From Rugalucina vietnamica (taxonomy: Eukaryota > Mollusca > Bivalvia > Lucinida > Lucinidae), in contig OZ024870.1 of assembly GCA_964017185.1 (NCBI GenBank), forward strand, positions 28,667,621 to 28,731,620: a stretch of DNA of 64,000 bases, read 5' to 3'. Position 1 is the first letter of the stretch. Each line of letters opens with the position of its first letter. Below, piece after piece: positions 40,501 through 46,026 of this stretch. Both the position numbers and the translations under genes were made by a program. Below the pieces are notes generated by a model. It did not search any database. It worked only from the letters and a program-made list of their open reading frames with translations, and was not told the DNA's origin.

Positions 40501-43500
40501 CATGCTAAAGAATGTAACATTGTTGGCAAAAATAAACAATGCTTTTTATACAGGTAAATCTTCAAACATGTATATACAGTGACCGCACATAAGTCCTTAA
40601 TAACAGAAATTCTTGCCTAGTCCTCTAGATTTCTCCTCAGTTTGGGATATTTAAATTTAAAACGCAAGTGCAAGTTTACATGATCATTAATAATTACGCT
40701 TTTACGATGGCAAATTTTCATATTGAATATGTTCACTATTAAGGCGGTGTCATTGAAAACACGATGTCATCATTTAAAACTAATAAATTGAACTTAAAAC
40801 ATGCACATGAATATTTGATAAAAATTATATGAGCCGCCGCATGGGAAATTCAACAATCTGCATATGCGAAAACAAAGGCGCAGATCAGCTTCGCAGTAAC
40901 TGCGAAGTTGATCAGCACCTTTGTTTTCGCTACATGGATAGTACAATTCCTCTACTTTCTAAATCCAACATTTCCAGCCTCTAACCATCTTCTGCGACTG
41001 TACAGGCCGGTTTGTGTCGGACCTGGTCGGAACCCAAATTGTTGGTTTTCTCACACACAGGCTCGTATGTTTTCTGTCAGATATTGTTCCGTATGACAGT
41101 GTGTATATTAACAAATGTATTCCCACATTTAATAAATATTGTTGAAATCAACATTAACAAAAACTAAAAAAAGTAAAGCTGAGTACAGAATTGGCATAGA
41201 TACAGTTCCACTGATACTTGTCGCTTTCGATGTAGGCAACATTTCAATTTTACCTAGCGACAGTTCATCTATGTCACCAGTGTATGTAATAACTAATGTT
41301 TTATTGACATGTCTCTCTGCTAGAAAGTGATTTACAGTATGTCCATCTGTCCACTGTATATACAGTCTATCAGGATGAGAATTTCCTAAACCAAAGTGAG
41401 CTATTGGCTCAGGCTGACACTTGTAGCCACACCCTTCTCCTATAATTCGTTGGTAATTTACACCATCTGAATTTGTCAATATGACCGTTGCTCCTCTTGC
41501 TGGTGCACCATGTTTGGACCTCGGATATATCCTGATCCAATTTAAATTGGAATACATTTCAAATATTGATAATGTCGTTCCCTGAAAGGCCTTATGTGAA
41601 ACGTAAAGCTCAAGAACTCCATTGCAATTCATATCACTTGCTGACAGGCCTCGTATATGTAGTTTCTCCAGTACAGAATTGTTGAAGTTTCTTGCATTAA
41701 GAATCACATCACTGTTATTAACAATTACTGAGAATAGCTGGTTTGTTGTAGAATATATGCTTTCCTCATCCGCACTATTCATAATAATATCTAAATTCCC
41801 ATCATTGTCAAAGTCTGATATAAGCATTATTTCTGAAGGATCGGCCCTTGAAAATGTCTCGTACTGTAAAATGTGAGTGAATTCAATGTGTGGGCCGGTT
41901 CTGTTCTGAATAAATATCCTGTTTGGTCCTAACCAGTTTAGATACACTATATCAAGAATTCCGTCATTATTAAGATCAACCATTGAAATGGCACGTCCAT
42001 TTTCCCCACCATCTGAAAGATCTAAATTCTCAGCTTTATTTGTGAATGTCTCATCACCATTATTTTTCATAATTAAGTTATCACCCTTATGCCTGAACAC
42101 TGAACTGCCAATGAAATAACTCTTATCAGTAGTCAATATTACGTCACTTTTACCGCCGTTGCCAAATAAGGGACCCACGGCGATACCGTAGCTATCTCTG
42201 GTCATATTGAGACCAACTGATTCACTGACATCCGCAATAACTAGATTTCCAAGCACAGGATTATTTTCAGGATGGTAGCTATTCATAGCCAACACTCTTA
42301 GAGATCCTTTTCCTTCTTTAATATATGTTGTAACCAGAAACGCAGGTATTCCGTCTCCTGCATAGTCTAAACAGCTAACACTATGACCACCATATCTCGG
42401 AGCTACATCTTTATTCCACATTTGTCCAAACAAATCTATAAAGCTCCCATTGACCCACTTGTATAGTTTATCAGGCACTGGATTGGAATCAAACGGAGAG
42501 TTAGAGTTTTGAATGTAGATTTCATCACGTCCATCACCATCTATATCACAAGAGGCAGCTGATATAGTTTTAGCTCCAGTTTCTAGCAGTGGTCTATAGA
42601 CAGGAATGTAGCTGGACCCCAGCGTTGTCATATCAATAATACTTCCGAGATGATCGTCATACTTTAGAATTATGTTTGGACCATCTTGTACAGCCACAAT
42701 AATCTCATCGCTCCCGTCAAAATCTACATCAACCGATGCAATTGTCGATGCTCTGTGCGTTGAGACAAAATCCGTGTTGGTTAAAAGGTGAAATCCGTAC
42801 GTAACAAATATAAAATGAAAATACCAAAGGTATATTGCAGCAAGGTACGCGAGTGTGGTCATCTTTCTCTACAGTTTGTAAATTTTCACTTTTATAATAG
42901 ATCTTATCTTTTCATCTCTTCGTATATGAAAGCATTATCTGCTATATTTTATTCTCTCTTTTTTTAAATTAAAATGCAACTGTAAATAAAAGAACACGAC
43001 CTGTCACATGTTATTCCCGTCAGCACTTTATTATTACCACATTTCACTAACTTAGTGAATGTTTATCGGTCAATACATTCCTTGACTTCGATTGATTACC
43101 GGAAGCACACCTTAGAAGAATGAGTGTATCTTATTAACCCATATATGACGAATGGAATTGCCCATCATTATCTATTGGGAAAGTCCACTTTCATTTTTAG
43201 GGGCGTCGGGAGTGATTTTTAAATTTTATTCAATTTTTCGATGAAAGTTCGCTAAGCAAACAGAATAGCCCCAGATGGGACGCCGCGTTCTGCGGCGTCA
43301 CATCTGGGGCTATTCTGTTTGCCTATGTCCCATAAAACGGGCGTCAGGCTTAAATGAGTTAAATAAATTATTCATGGGTTTAAAGCACCATGTTGGCATT
43401 GGCCACGGTCTCAATAGTCTGATAAACCAATACGTGTATCCATCGAAAATGGATCCAGAATTAGCTGCATTGTGAATTTGCCTATTTCGAGGTAACCAGA

Positions 43501-44055
43501 AGGTAAAAGATAGAATAGGCCGGATGCTTCTATGCGACACTTAAAACAGACGTTCAATTTTGTTAGGAAAATATTATCCGTGTTTATCCGACTTATATTA
43601 GTGTAGATGAATTAGCCGTATGTTTTTCTGTTTTTCCTCCCCCCACACCCCATAAGTATTGAATGATAGCTCTCTGTGGTGGTTCTAAATGTTTCATGTT
43701 TTGGTGTTGAATTTTGTGCTGTTTGCACCTTATGTACGTTTTCGTATTTAAGTTACGTTTGGGTAACTGAGTGGTCGCCTATTGGGAAATAACTGCTCAC
43801 TCGGCTTAAGATATGTTTTCTATTATAAGTACCTGATTGGTAATTTAGATTTTCCCCACCTTGATTCTAAAGTAGAAATTTATTTCTGATTGTGCCATTT
43901 CCTGACCTCTGCCTACTTTTACCTTTTCATATTTCAGGCCGCTGGATTCACAGCCGTTCATGGAGTCTAATAATTTACAGAGATGTGTTCCGCCAAGAAA
44001 ACCACGAAAGCCTAAAGAGCCGGAAGTGAAGGACATTAGAAGAATTGTTTGTTGA
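5400..44055 (+). CDS. Laminin alpha-like secreted protein: coiled coil plus three LG domains, 27 exons
   Basis: Exons: 5400-5559, 10869-10954, 11417-11638, 12260-12355, 13035-13140, 14591-14801, 15174-15342, 15700-15795, 16174-16331, 16710-16821, 17081-17267, 17618-17983, 18198-18287, 19588-19748, 19997-20141, 20896-21056, 21494-21637, 23611-23744, 26499-26762, 34959-35121, 35409-35534, 35845-35993, 36352-36457, 37582-37707, 38008-38147, 39569-39742, 43938-44055. All junctions are GT-AG, phases match, and the sum is 4170 nt (1389 residues plus TGA). Order: signal peptide (1-16), CxxxC near 50, basic segment (83-156), helical coiled coil (about 157-530 and 657-842), acidic Ser-Gly insert (about 525-656), LG1 (843-1022), LG2 (1023-1204), LG3 (1205-1366), basic tail. 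The coil-to-LG1 join (LRQNIAKAKEIASSLQ-VPVS) is typical of laminin alpha chains. LN, LE and LG4-5 are absent. An in-frame ATG at 5367 would add 11 residues. Exon edges were read by eye. Confidence 0.85.
6000..6073. repeat. (GATA)n microsatellite
   Basis: An uninterrupted GATA tetranucleotide tract within intron 1. It produces an artefactual repetitive reading frame (ISIYL-type) on the minus strand. Confidence 0.95.
6150..6850 (+). mobile_element. Broken reverse-transcriptase fragment
   Basis: Translated pieces match a reverse-transcriptase domain: IPMGTNRAPLVADLFLYCYE around 6300-6360, then DKRDDFTFDMVNF and YISQLIRLARVCN. The (I/V)PMGTN..ADLFL motif is found in a single-ORF retroelement lineage common in mollusc and cnidarian genomes, perhaps Penelope-like. 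The copy is clearly decayed, with several breaks, and it stops where an R3 repeat is inserted at about 6851. Family placement is tentative. Confidence 0.65.
6851..7640 (+). mobile_element. R3 repeats, two adjacent forward copies
   Basis: The first copy (6851-7225) starts AGGTACAAGTAGGCAAAGAT directly after the reverse-transcriptase fragment. A more diverged second copy fills 7285-7640 and ends in the same CTCACCCTCAG..GTGGTTCA block. The first may have inserted into the retroelement. Confidence 0.65.
7645..8580. mobile_element. Inverted pair of reverse-transcriptase element fragments
   Basis: The minus strand of about 8175-7645 encodes the C-terminal part of the element at 6150-6850 (YRYHKLRKTFSKFYRRHYE, then GLKTLLSEGLSEPEFYGDL, then MRQSACLVFNPIMV). 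A more decayed copy of the same part lies head-to-head on the plus strand at about 8190-8580. Together they form an imperfect inverted repeat with arms of roughly 400 bases. This is a fossil and not functional. Confidence 0.65.
8585..8957 (-). mobile_element. R3 repeat, reverse copy
   Basis: Recognised by GAGCCTTTGCAGAAG..GAGGGTGAGG at the left and CCCACCTCAGTTATTGGAG at the right. With the forward copies at 6851-7640 it brackets the inverted retroelement fragments. Confidence 0.65.
8958..9896. repeat. 85-base direct duplication flanking an inserted element
   Basis: Positions 8958-9042 and 9812-9896 appear identical over 85 bases (starting TGCGCCTCCTACTTGTAACT). The sequence after the right copy (TGAAATATCTAT) is also found just right of the inserted element. 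A tandem duplication in which the first copy later received the insertion explains this. Confidence 0.75.
9043..9795. mobile_element. DNA element with 60-70 base inverted ends
   Basis: The ends are mirror images: GTCCAATTCGCATGCGCC.. at the left and ..GCGCATGCGAATTGGAC at the right. Inside each end are copies of a CACACCGGAGTATAT-type motif and ACACGCGTGTA palindromes. The interior has no coding capacity. It sits within one copy of an 85-base direct duplication (8958-9042 and 9812-9896). Confidence 0.75.
10454..10671 (+). mobile_element. R1 MITE
   Basis: Well-preserved copy with TGAGCCGCCTCGTGGGAAAA at the left and the mirror image ending GAGGCGGCTCA at the right. It is followed by a short (GAAA)n tract at 10693-10717. 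Confidence 0.85.
11417..11638 (+). CDS. Exon 3 of the laminin-like gene: Lys/Arg-rich segment
   Basis: Encodes 74 residues in phase 0, strongly basic and His-rich (DRLKRTHKKTKHNHGTKRNR, then PKKKHGKQR). Clustered basic residues suggest binding to heparin, heparan sulphate or other acidic matrix polymers. Dibasic runs could also be furin-type cleavage sites, which would separate the N-terminus from the coiled coil. Both are inferences from composition. Flanks are a CAG acceptor and a GTAAAT donor. Confidence 0.75.
11686..11911. mobile_element. TTAA-flanked MITE (piggyBac-like), R6
   Basis: The element starts TTAACCCATATTTGACG and ends CTTAAATGAGTTAA, with TTAA at both borders and a perfect inner palindrome GACGCCGCGTTCTGCGGCGTC-like core. 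A second copy is at 43134-43362, also TTAA-bordered. TTAA targets are characteristic of piggyBac-type transposases; assignment rests on that and the inverted ends. Confidence 0.65.
12260..17267 (+). CDS. Exons 4-11 of the laminin-like gene: coiled-coil region, first part
   Basis: Eight exons (12260-12355, 13035-13140, 14591-14801, 15174-15342, 15700-15795, 16174-16331, 16710-16821, 17081-17267) encode about 380 residues. They are mainly charged amphipathic helix, for example NPIHNLMASLNRILQIMKDS, ERYMLAREELQRANRLKHR, RYELETRLMQVQRQVEG, and KLAPILQKAKEVLADRDK. This resembles laminin domains II/I, which pair with beta and gamma chains. Cysteines are rare, appearing only in exon 11 (RSRCEAKG, IIDCDKYLP). 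Phases are consistent across all junctions (0,0,1,2,0,0,2,0,1). Exon 11 ends with DLEGSGVDENL, the start of the acidic insert. Confidence 0.8.
13240..13392. repeat. Long palindrome (foldback MITE)
   Basis: TAATTACCCGCTGAGCGACA at the left pairs with TGTCGCGAAGCGGGTAATTA at the right, continuing through GACCTGTCC/TGACAGGTC to a GCCCGAAGGGC centre. Arms are about 72 bases. No coding. Confidence 0.8.
14150..14245. repeat. Short direct and inverted repeats (GTCTGGAGGTAAGGAAAGT)
   Basis: Two direct copies (14167 and 14200 regions) are followed by an inverted copy (GACTTTCCTCACCTCCAGAC), giving a potential hairpin in the intron before exon 6. Confidence 0.7.
14862..14947 (+). pseudogene. Degenerate partial duplicate of exon 6
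   Basis: About 60 bases after exon 6 (14591-14801) there is a diverged copy of its 3' part: GTCCACGGACACTACTAGCT matches the exon's GTCCACGGACATTACCAGC, and AATCGGCCGAAACACAGAAT matches AATCGGCTGAAACACAGAAT. The copy lacks the middle of the exon, contains in-frame stops, and its donor reads GGTTTA instead of GGTAAG. It is a dead tandem exon duplicate. Confidence 0.75.
16935..16972. repeat. (GA)n microsatellite
   Basis: Uninterrupted GA dinucleotides in the intron between exons 10 and 11. Confidence 0.95.
17618..17983 (+). CDS. Exon 12 of the laminin-like gene: acidic Ser-Gly and Thr-rich insert
   Basis: The largest exon, about 122 residues. It opens EEGSGVEGSGDLGDED, continuing the DLEGSGVDE of exon 11. 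Ser-Gly next to acidic residues is the known attachment consensus for chondroitin or heparan sulphate chains, and three such sites occur within about 20 residues. A Thr/Pro stretch (TNPVVTTTPLPSSVEP) suitable for O-glycosylation follows, then ETEDGDFTFTDWFGLLGDD. The composition contrasts with the helical exons on both sides, so it probably forms a flexible glycosylated loop within the rod. Phase 1 in, phase 1 out. I do not recognise it as a named domain. Confidence 0.8.
18198..21056 (+). CDS. Exons 13-16 of the laminin-like gene: coiled-coil region, second part
   Basis: Exons 18198-18287, 19588-19748, 19997-20141 and 20896-21056 encode about 186 residues of helix, for example LILERLAVFSKDSVEVF, SEVIERQCTEAVATAERKLE, AAEERQARGQ, and ISELRQNIAKAKEIASSLQ. 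The last phrase resembles the end of laminin alpha domain I just before LG1. Phases are 1-1, 1-0, 0-1, 1-0. R2 repeats end 12 bases before the acceptor of exon 14 and begin 3 bases after the end of exon 15. Confidence 0.8.
18371..18690 (+). mobile_element. tRNA-derived SINE
   Basis: The head at 18371-18449 resembles a tRNA: a near-complementary acceptor stem (GGCGCCG with CGACGCC), an A-box-like GGTAGCGCGTCTGG and a canonical B box GGTTCGAATCCC. Position 33 of the anticodon loop is not T, so it is unlikely to be a working tRNA. A body with CCAGCGCTAATCAG and GCGCTCAGC motifs follows. Confidence 0.65.
19297..19575. mobile_element. R2 palindromic MITE, copy A
   Basis: R2 is about 280 bases. 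One end reads CATTACGAAAACATGCCC, the other (reverse complement) CATCAGGAAAACATGTCC, so the inverted ends match over about 25 bases. The centre is a long palindrome: TAGAACCGCCTCGCCGAGGCGGTTCTA bounded by GATTGTGGGTAC and its mirror image. Other copies: 20145-20374, 49440-49695, 50247-50505, 53547-53746 plus 55710-55799, 58473-58732, 60404-60693 and 63652-63931. This copy ends 12 bases before the exon 14 acceptor. Confidence 0.85.
20145..20374. mobile_element. R2 palindromic MITE, copy B
   Basis: Begins (CATTACGAAAACTTGCCC) three bases after the last base of exon 15, so the GT donor lies immediately before it. Palindromic centre intact; right end worn. Confidence 0.8.
20517..20815 (-). mobile_element. 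Poly-C tract and partial R3 repeat
   Basis: A run of C (about 20517-20535) is followed by a partial reverse R3 copy (from GATGATTCCAAGGGGATACT to GACTACTTGTACCTCTTC), ending about 80 bases before exon 16. Confidence 0.6.
21093..21335 (-). mobile_element. R1 MITE, reverse copy
   Basis: Mirror-image R1 with the inner palindrome GCTGATCAGCTTCGCAG, starting about 36 bases after exon 16. Confidence 0.8.
21494..26762 (+). CDS. Exons 17-19 of the laminin-like gene: LG1 domain
   Basis: Exons 21494-21637, 23611-23744 and 26499-26762 encode about 180 residues with laminin G hallmarks. A beta-rich start (VPVSLQGDGYLTVPLNG) is followed by TTYDVTVER, SIYIAGAPDNYP, the diagnostic GTWQGCLSHVSIDGKYLNL, and a closing RVCSDM. 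The two Cys of the last part match the conserved LG disulphide. LG1-3 of laminin alpha chains bind integrins; whether this domain does cannot be read from sequence. Phases 0-0, 0-2, 2-2. Confidence 0.85.
21750..22770. mobile_element. Mariner-like element, about 1 kb, TA-flanked
   Basis: The inverted ends (left TACGGGGTCTGTCCCAGAAA; right, reversed, TACGAGGTCTGTCCCGGGAA) begin at TA dinucleotides. TACGAGG-type ends with a TA target are typical of Tc1/mariner elements. I saw no intact transposase; the interior is AT-rich. Confidence 0.65.
22818..23100 (+). mobile_element. R3 repeat
   Basis: Forward copy from AGGTACAAGTAGGCAAAGAT to GGAACGATCAGTAACACA, directly after the mariner-like element. 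Confidence 0.75.
23374..23590 (+). mobile_element. R1 MITE next to exon 18
   Basis: Complete copy ending 20 bases before the first base of exon 18, so the acceptor tract of that exon follows the element directly. Confidence 0.85.
24387..24580. repeat. Tandem duplication, about 108-base unit
   Basis: Two copies of a block containing GTCGGTTCATTTCATTCCGT lie side by side with about 15 percent divergence. Confidence 0.7.
24654..26181 (+). mobile_element. R4 satellite-bearing element with 3' hairpin, three units
   Basis: Starts ACCAGAGGACCAATGGTCC and ends in the strong hairpin AGCTCACCTTGTGAGCC-TTCG-GGCTCAGGTGAGCT-like. The core is three tandem units of about 455 bases, each containing GCCATGGCGGCCATCTTGG and TTGACCTTG. 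A (GACGGAC)n tract precedes the hairpin. A four-unit copy is at 53747-55709 and a reverse fragment at 30835-31060. Core satellites with a terminal hairpin recall Helentron-associated 'pearl' elements of bivalves; that assignment is tentative. Confidence 0.7.
26350..26373. repeat. Perfect short hairpin
   Basis: GTCTACGCGC and GCGCGTAGAC pair across a two-base loop, in the intron upstream of exon 19. Confidence 0.6.
27540..27670 (+). promoter_or_regulatory. Promoter-like segment with a candidate non-coding first exon
   Basis: Within the 8.2 kb intron between exons 19 and 20, CGCCATTTTG (a YY1-type site often at metazoan start sites) occurs near 27571. A GC-richer stretch follows, ending GACGTGCG-GTGAGT, a good donor, at about 27659. 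Two CCAAT boxes (GACCAATCAAATG) lie downstream at about 27779 and 27821. It could be an alternative start for an LG2-LG3 transcript or a transposed promoter: about 90 bases from 27990 recur at 34410, so part of the area is repetitive. Confidence 0.3.
28876..28945 (+). mobile_element. tRNA-Thr-like SINE head
   Basis: GCCACCGTGGCGCTTTGG resembles tRNA-Thr, with TGCCTTGTAAACCAG giving a TGT anticodon position. The B-box region (GATACGATCCC) is worn and the 3' acceptor strand is missing, so this is a derived sequence and not a tRNA gene. Confidence 0.5.
29287..29480 (+). mobile_element. tRNA-derived SINE
   Basis: A-box-like ATAACGTAATGGTTACAGGG and B box GGGTTCGATCC are followed by a SINE body (AAAAATGGTACCAGTGGCT, then GCTCAGCATTTATAAGG). 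Confidence 0.65.
30150..30225 (-). mobile_element. tRNA-like SINE head, reverse
   Basis: On the minus strand GTGGCCTAGTGGTAGAGC (A box) is followed about 40 bases later by TTGGAATCCCACC (B box-like). Confidence 0.5.
30835..31060 (-). mobile_element. R4 fragment, reverse
   Basis: Reverse copy of about half an R4 unit, recognised by CCAAGATGGCCGCCATGGC and AACCAGAAGGCCTATGATTT. Confidence 0.75.
31067..31900. repeat. Tandem repeat, about 305-base unit
   Basis: Two full units and part of a third share TTTGACAAAATTATGCAAT, TTCCTCATGAAAAA and GTCCCTTTGAAAACAAAATT. It adjoins the reverse R4 fragment and may be part of the same composite. No coding. Confidence 0.7.
32155..34393 (+). mobile_element. 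Three R3 copies of different ages
   Basis: A diverged copy (32155-32440), a fragment (33105-33245) and a well-preserved copy (34138-34393). Between them, 32441-33104 and 33246-34137 hold no feature I can support. Confidence 0.65.
34959..36457 (+). CDS. Exons 20-23 of the laminin-like gene: LG2 domain
   Basis: Exons 34959-35121, 35409-35534, 35845-35993 and 36352-36457 encode about 182 residues. The order fits LG: SFGSDRESLVLGGTGYARLA, NILIRFKAYSDGDLLRI, VFLQSKDGVFSYG, QLELDVSLDE, ETALYIGGVPSSVNR, then SLAGCIRKLILNEED and RGTCVEP with the two conserved Cys. Phases 2-0, 0-0, 0-2, 2-0. The acceptor of exon 20 is AAG rather than CAG. Confidence 0.85.
36537..36740. repeat. Long palindrome
   Basis: TGTATCTAATGTTGGTAGTA at the left pairs with its mirror ending CTACCAACATTAGATACA at the right. 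Near the centre the block TATAGAGGCAGTGTTTATAC recurs in inverted and direct forms. It starts 80 bases after exon 23. Confidence 0.8.
37508..37558. repeat. (TA)n microsatellite
   Basis: Uninterrupted TA dinucleotides ending about 25 bases before the exon 24 acceptor. Confidence 0.95.
37582..44055 (+). CDS. Exons 24-27 of the laminin-like gene: LG3 domain and C-terminal tail
   Basis: Exons 37582-37707, 38008-38147, 39569-39742 and 43938-44055. LG3 runs NCVKFVKDSLPLDLGEG, IEFSFAYGSKGTILEYSKEE, KVKLTVTVNTDG, KQYSIILGGTSEDTAHFEGN, LINFFMNGR-PLDSQ, closing at LQRCVPP. An extra pair in SGCGWLGCRG is unusual for LG. The protein ends with RKPRKPKEPEVKDIRRIVC and TGA at 44053-44055. The join GR-PLDSQ across the 4.2 kb last intron has the usual LG strand sequence, supporting direct splicing. 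In other laminin alpha chains a basic linker leads on to LG4-LG5; here the frame simply stops. Confidence 0.8.
40830..41065 (+). mobile_element. R1 MITE
   Basis: Complete copy in the last intron of the laminin-like gene, ending about 65 bases from the stop codon of the nested minus-strand gene. Confidence 0.8.
41129..42862 (-). CDS. CRTAC1: CRTAC1-like FG-GAP / ASPIC-UnbV protein, intronless, nested gene
   Basis: One open frame of 577 residues. An N-terminal hydrophobic segment (about 5-27) serves as signal peptide or anchor. Five calcium-loop FG-GAP motifs follow: DVDFDGSDE (44), DIDGDGRDE (106), DLNNDGILD (296), DFDNDGNLD (350) and the weaker DMNCNGVLE (410). Residues 441-525 match the ASPIC/UnbV module of cartilage acidic protein 1 (NWIRIYPRSKHGAPARGATV, then AHFGLGNS, then LYIQWTDG). 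The vertebrate protein has an EGF-like domain after this; here there is a short hydrophobic tail (PILYSALLFLVFVNV), possibly a GPI signal. The gene lies antisense in the last intron of the laminin-like gene. FG-GAP domains form a beta-propeller; the molecular role is unknown. The lack of introns is consistent with a retrocopy. Confidence 0.85.
   Translation of the reverse strand: MTTLAYLAAIYLWYFHFIFVTYGFHLLTNTDFVSTHRASTIASVDVDFDGSDEIIVAVQDGPNIILKYDDHLGSIIDMTTLGSSYIPVYRPLLETGAKTISAASCDIDGDGRDEIYIQNSNSPFDSNPVPDKLYKWVNGSFIDLFGQMWNKDVAPRYGGHSVSCLDYAGDGIPAFLVTTYIKEGKGSLRVLAMNSYHPENNPVLGNLVIADVSESVGLNMTRDSYGIAVGPLFGNGGKSDVILTTDKSYFIGSSVFRHKGDNLIMKNNGDETFTNKAENLDLSDGGENGRAISMVDLNNDGILDIVYLNWLGPNRIFIQNRTGPHIEFTHILQYETFSRADPSEIMLISDFDNDGNLDIIMNSADEESIYSTTNQLFSVIVNNSDVILNARNFNNSVLEKLHIRGLSASDMNCNGVLELYVSHKAFQGTTLSIFEMYSNLNWIRIYPRSKHGAPARGATVILTNSDGVNYQRIIGEGCGYKCQPEPIAHFGLGNSHPDRLYIQWTDGHTVNHFLAERHVNKTLVITYTGDIDELSLGKIEMLPTSKATSISGTVSMPILYSALLFLVFVNVDFNNIY
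43134..43362. mobile_element. TTAA-flanked MITE (R6), second copy
   Basis: Same structure as 11686-11911, with TTAA at both ends and the central GACGCCGCGTTCTGCGGCGT palindrome. Lies upstream of the nested CRTAC1-like gene. Confidence 0.65.
43672..43928 (-). mobile_element. R3 repeat abutting the terminal exon
   Basis: Reverse R3 whose terminal GCCTACTTTTACCTTTT runs into ATTTCAG, the acceptor of the last laminin-like exon at 43938. The pyrimidine-rich end of the element forms part of the acceptor tract. Confidence 0.7.
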
Positions 44056-44099
44056 TCATAACTTCAAAAAAAAAAAAGATTATGTTTGTATATACACAT

Positions 44100-44627
44100 G
44101 TCAAAAGTTCTAACCGGTCACCAAGTTTTTATCGATTTTCTTCGAAACCAAGAGCGCTATATAAGCTCTTTTGACTTCATTGATACACCAACATTTTCGT
44201 AAATGTATCCACTAAACAGCGTGGCAAAATTCAGAAACATGCACCAGAGATGCCTTGCCAACACAGGAACCATTAATGACAAGAATTTGCAATAGGTGGT
44301 GGGGTTATTTCACAGATTGTCCATATGCGACGAAAGTAATACTAGACGCATGCATGTTCGATATGAGTTTATCTTTACAAATGAAAAGGTTTGAAGAACG
44401 AGATCGGGTGTTTCAAAAAGTCACATCGCACATAATATTGAAATTTTTCGCATTTCAAAAATGGGGGTACCGATATTCAGCATGAGAAAAAAGGTAAAAC
44501 AACACTGCTCTTAATCGATTAAAGGTCTGTCCTTTTAGAGATGTAAACAGAATTTTGAGATTACATTTAATAAGTTTGAAGAAAATTGATAATATGTGGT
44601 CGTTTAGAACTTTTGGCTAGCTTATTC
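44100..44627. mobile_element. MITE with about 45-base inverted ends
   Basis: AAAAGTTCTAACCGGTCACC then ATCGATTTTCTTCGAA at the left matches the reverse complement of the right end (AAAAGTTCTAAACGACCAC then ATCAATTTTCTTCAAA). No coding capacity seen. Confidence 0.65.
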
Positions 44628-45059
44628 AAAATTTTGTTAACTGCATTTACATGCTTGGACGCGTCTACTCCATGATGTCTTGTTTGCATGGATTTCTTTT
44701 TATTAACCATGGTCACCCTTTTACCGTAGCCCGTTCGGTTGGATACGGAACGCGGTTTATTATATCAATACCAATTTACAGGTAAATAAATTTGCTGGTC
44801 ATTTTTTTCCAGAAGCTCTAAATAAATTCCCGTTGTTATATCGCACATGCCTATTATACATGGCAGTACATTCAAAGTGCTAATTTATTCTAGCATTGTT
44901 AAAATAATAGTTGATGTAAATATATATTTTTTTTTCAATTGTTGAAATAAAATCAAAATAAAGACAATTGATATTGTTTGTTTTGTTCTAATCATATACA
45001 TATTAATTTTGTAAAATCTCAAAATAAAAATCGTACAATACATGTATATCAACAATACA

Positions 45060-45294
45060 TGAGCCGCCTCATGAAAAAACAACAACAACAATCTGCATAT
45101 GCGAAAACAAAGACGCATATCAGCTCCGCGAAGCTGATCAGCGCCTGTTTTCGGTACACGGATAGTACACTTCCTCTTCAAGTCTTCTTAAATCCGAAAT
45201 TTCAAGCTTCTAACCTGCTTCTGTGCTTGTACAGCTCGCTTTGTGTCGGACCTGTTCGGAAACCACATTGTAGGTTTTCCCACGAAGCGGCTCA
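45060..45294 (+). mobile_element. R1 MITE
   Basis: Starts TGAGCCGCCTCATGAAAAAA with a small (CAA)n expansion and ends GAAGCGGCTCA. Confidence 0.8.
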
Positions 45295-46026
45295 AATGTA
45301 TGTTTCATTGGTTGTTTTGTTGCTACTATGGTTCAAGATACTAAATGTGTAGGGTACAAATACCAGCAGGGTATGTTTACCTCAACATCACTGTGTTTGT
45401 GCTTCCCATGATGTATTATTCATTCAAACAAGAAGCCGTATACTTGACCACTCACGTGAGGGCCTACAAGAATCGGATCTATACAGAATATCTGTATATA
45501 CTAGTATCTATAATTAACTAGCCCATGCTTAAACAACAATACTACAATTTTTCTTGTAATCAAAAGTGGTGTAGATGGACCTTACCATGTTTAGTGTTTA
45601 ATGCCATTCTTTTAAAGGAAGTATTACAGTACCTGCAATCGTGGTATAAATAGCCTTAAACTCGCAAAAGTGGATAGAACCCGATTAGTATTCTAACGAT
45701 ATGGGTACAGAATTACAATCCTCTATTTGAGTTAAGGAAGTTAAGGTGACAGATTTCAGCATCCAGAAACATACACCAAAAACTTACTGAAATCAAACTT
45801 ACCTTGTCTTATCATGTAAATGACATTTTATTAGACACTTCACGTCTGTACATTTTCTTTAAAACAGTTTTAACGGTAAAATATCGGGTCAAAATTTGTC
45901 ACTTTATAATTAACTACGGTAGGCCTTAACTTTAAGGAAGCATGCTGGGCCCAGGACTTGTATGGTTTATGTGGTGCATCTCACAAATACCATTGGCGGT
46001 GACTCTGAATGTGGAAAAACGGAATG

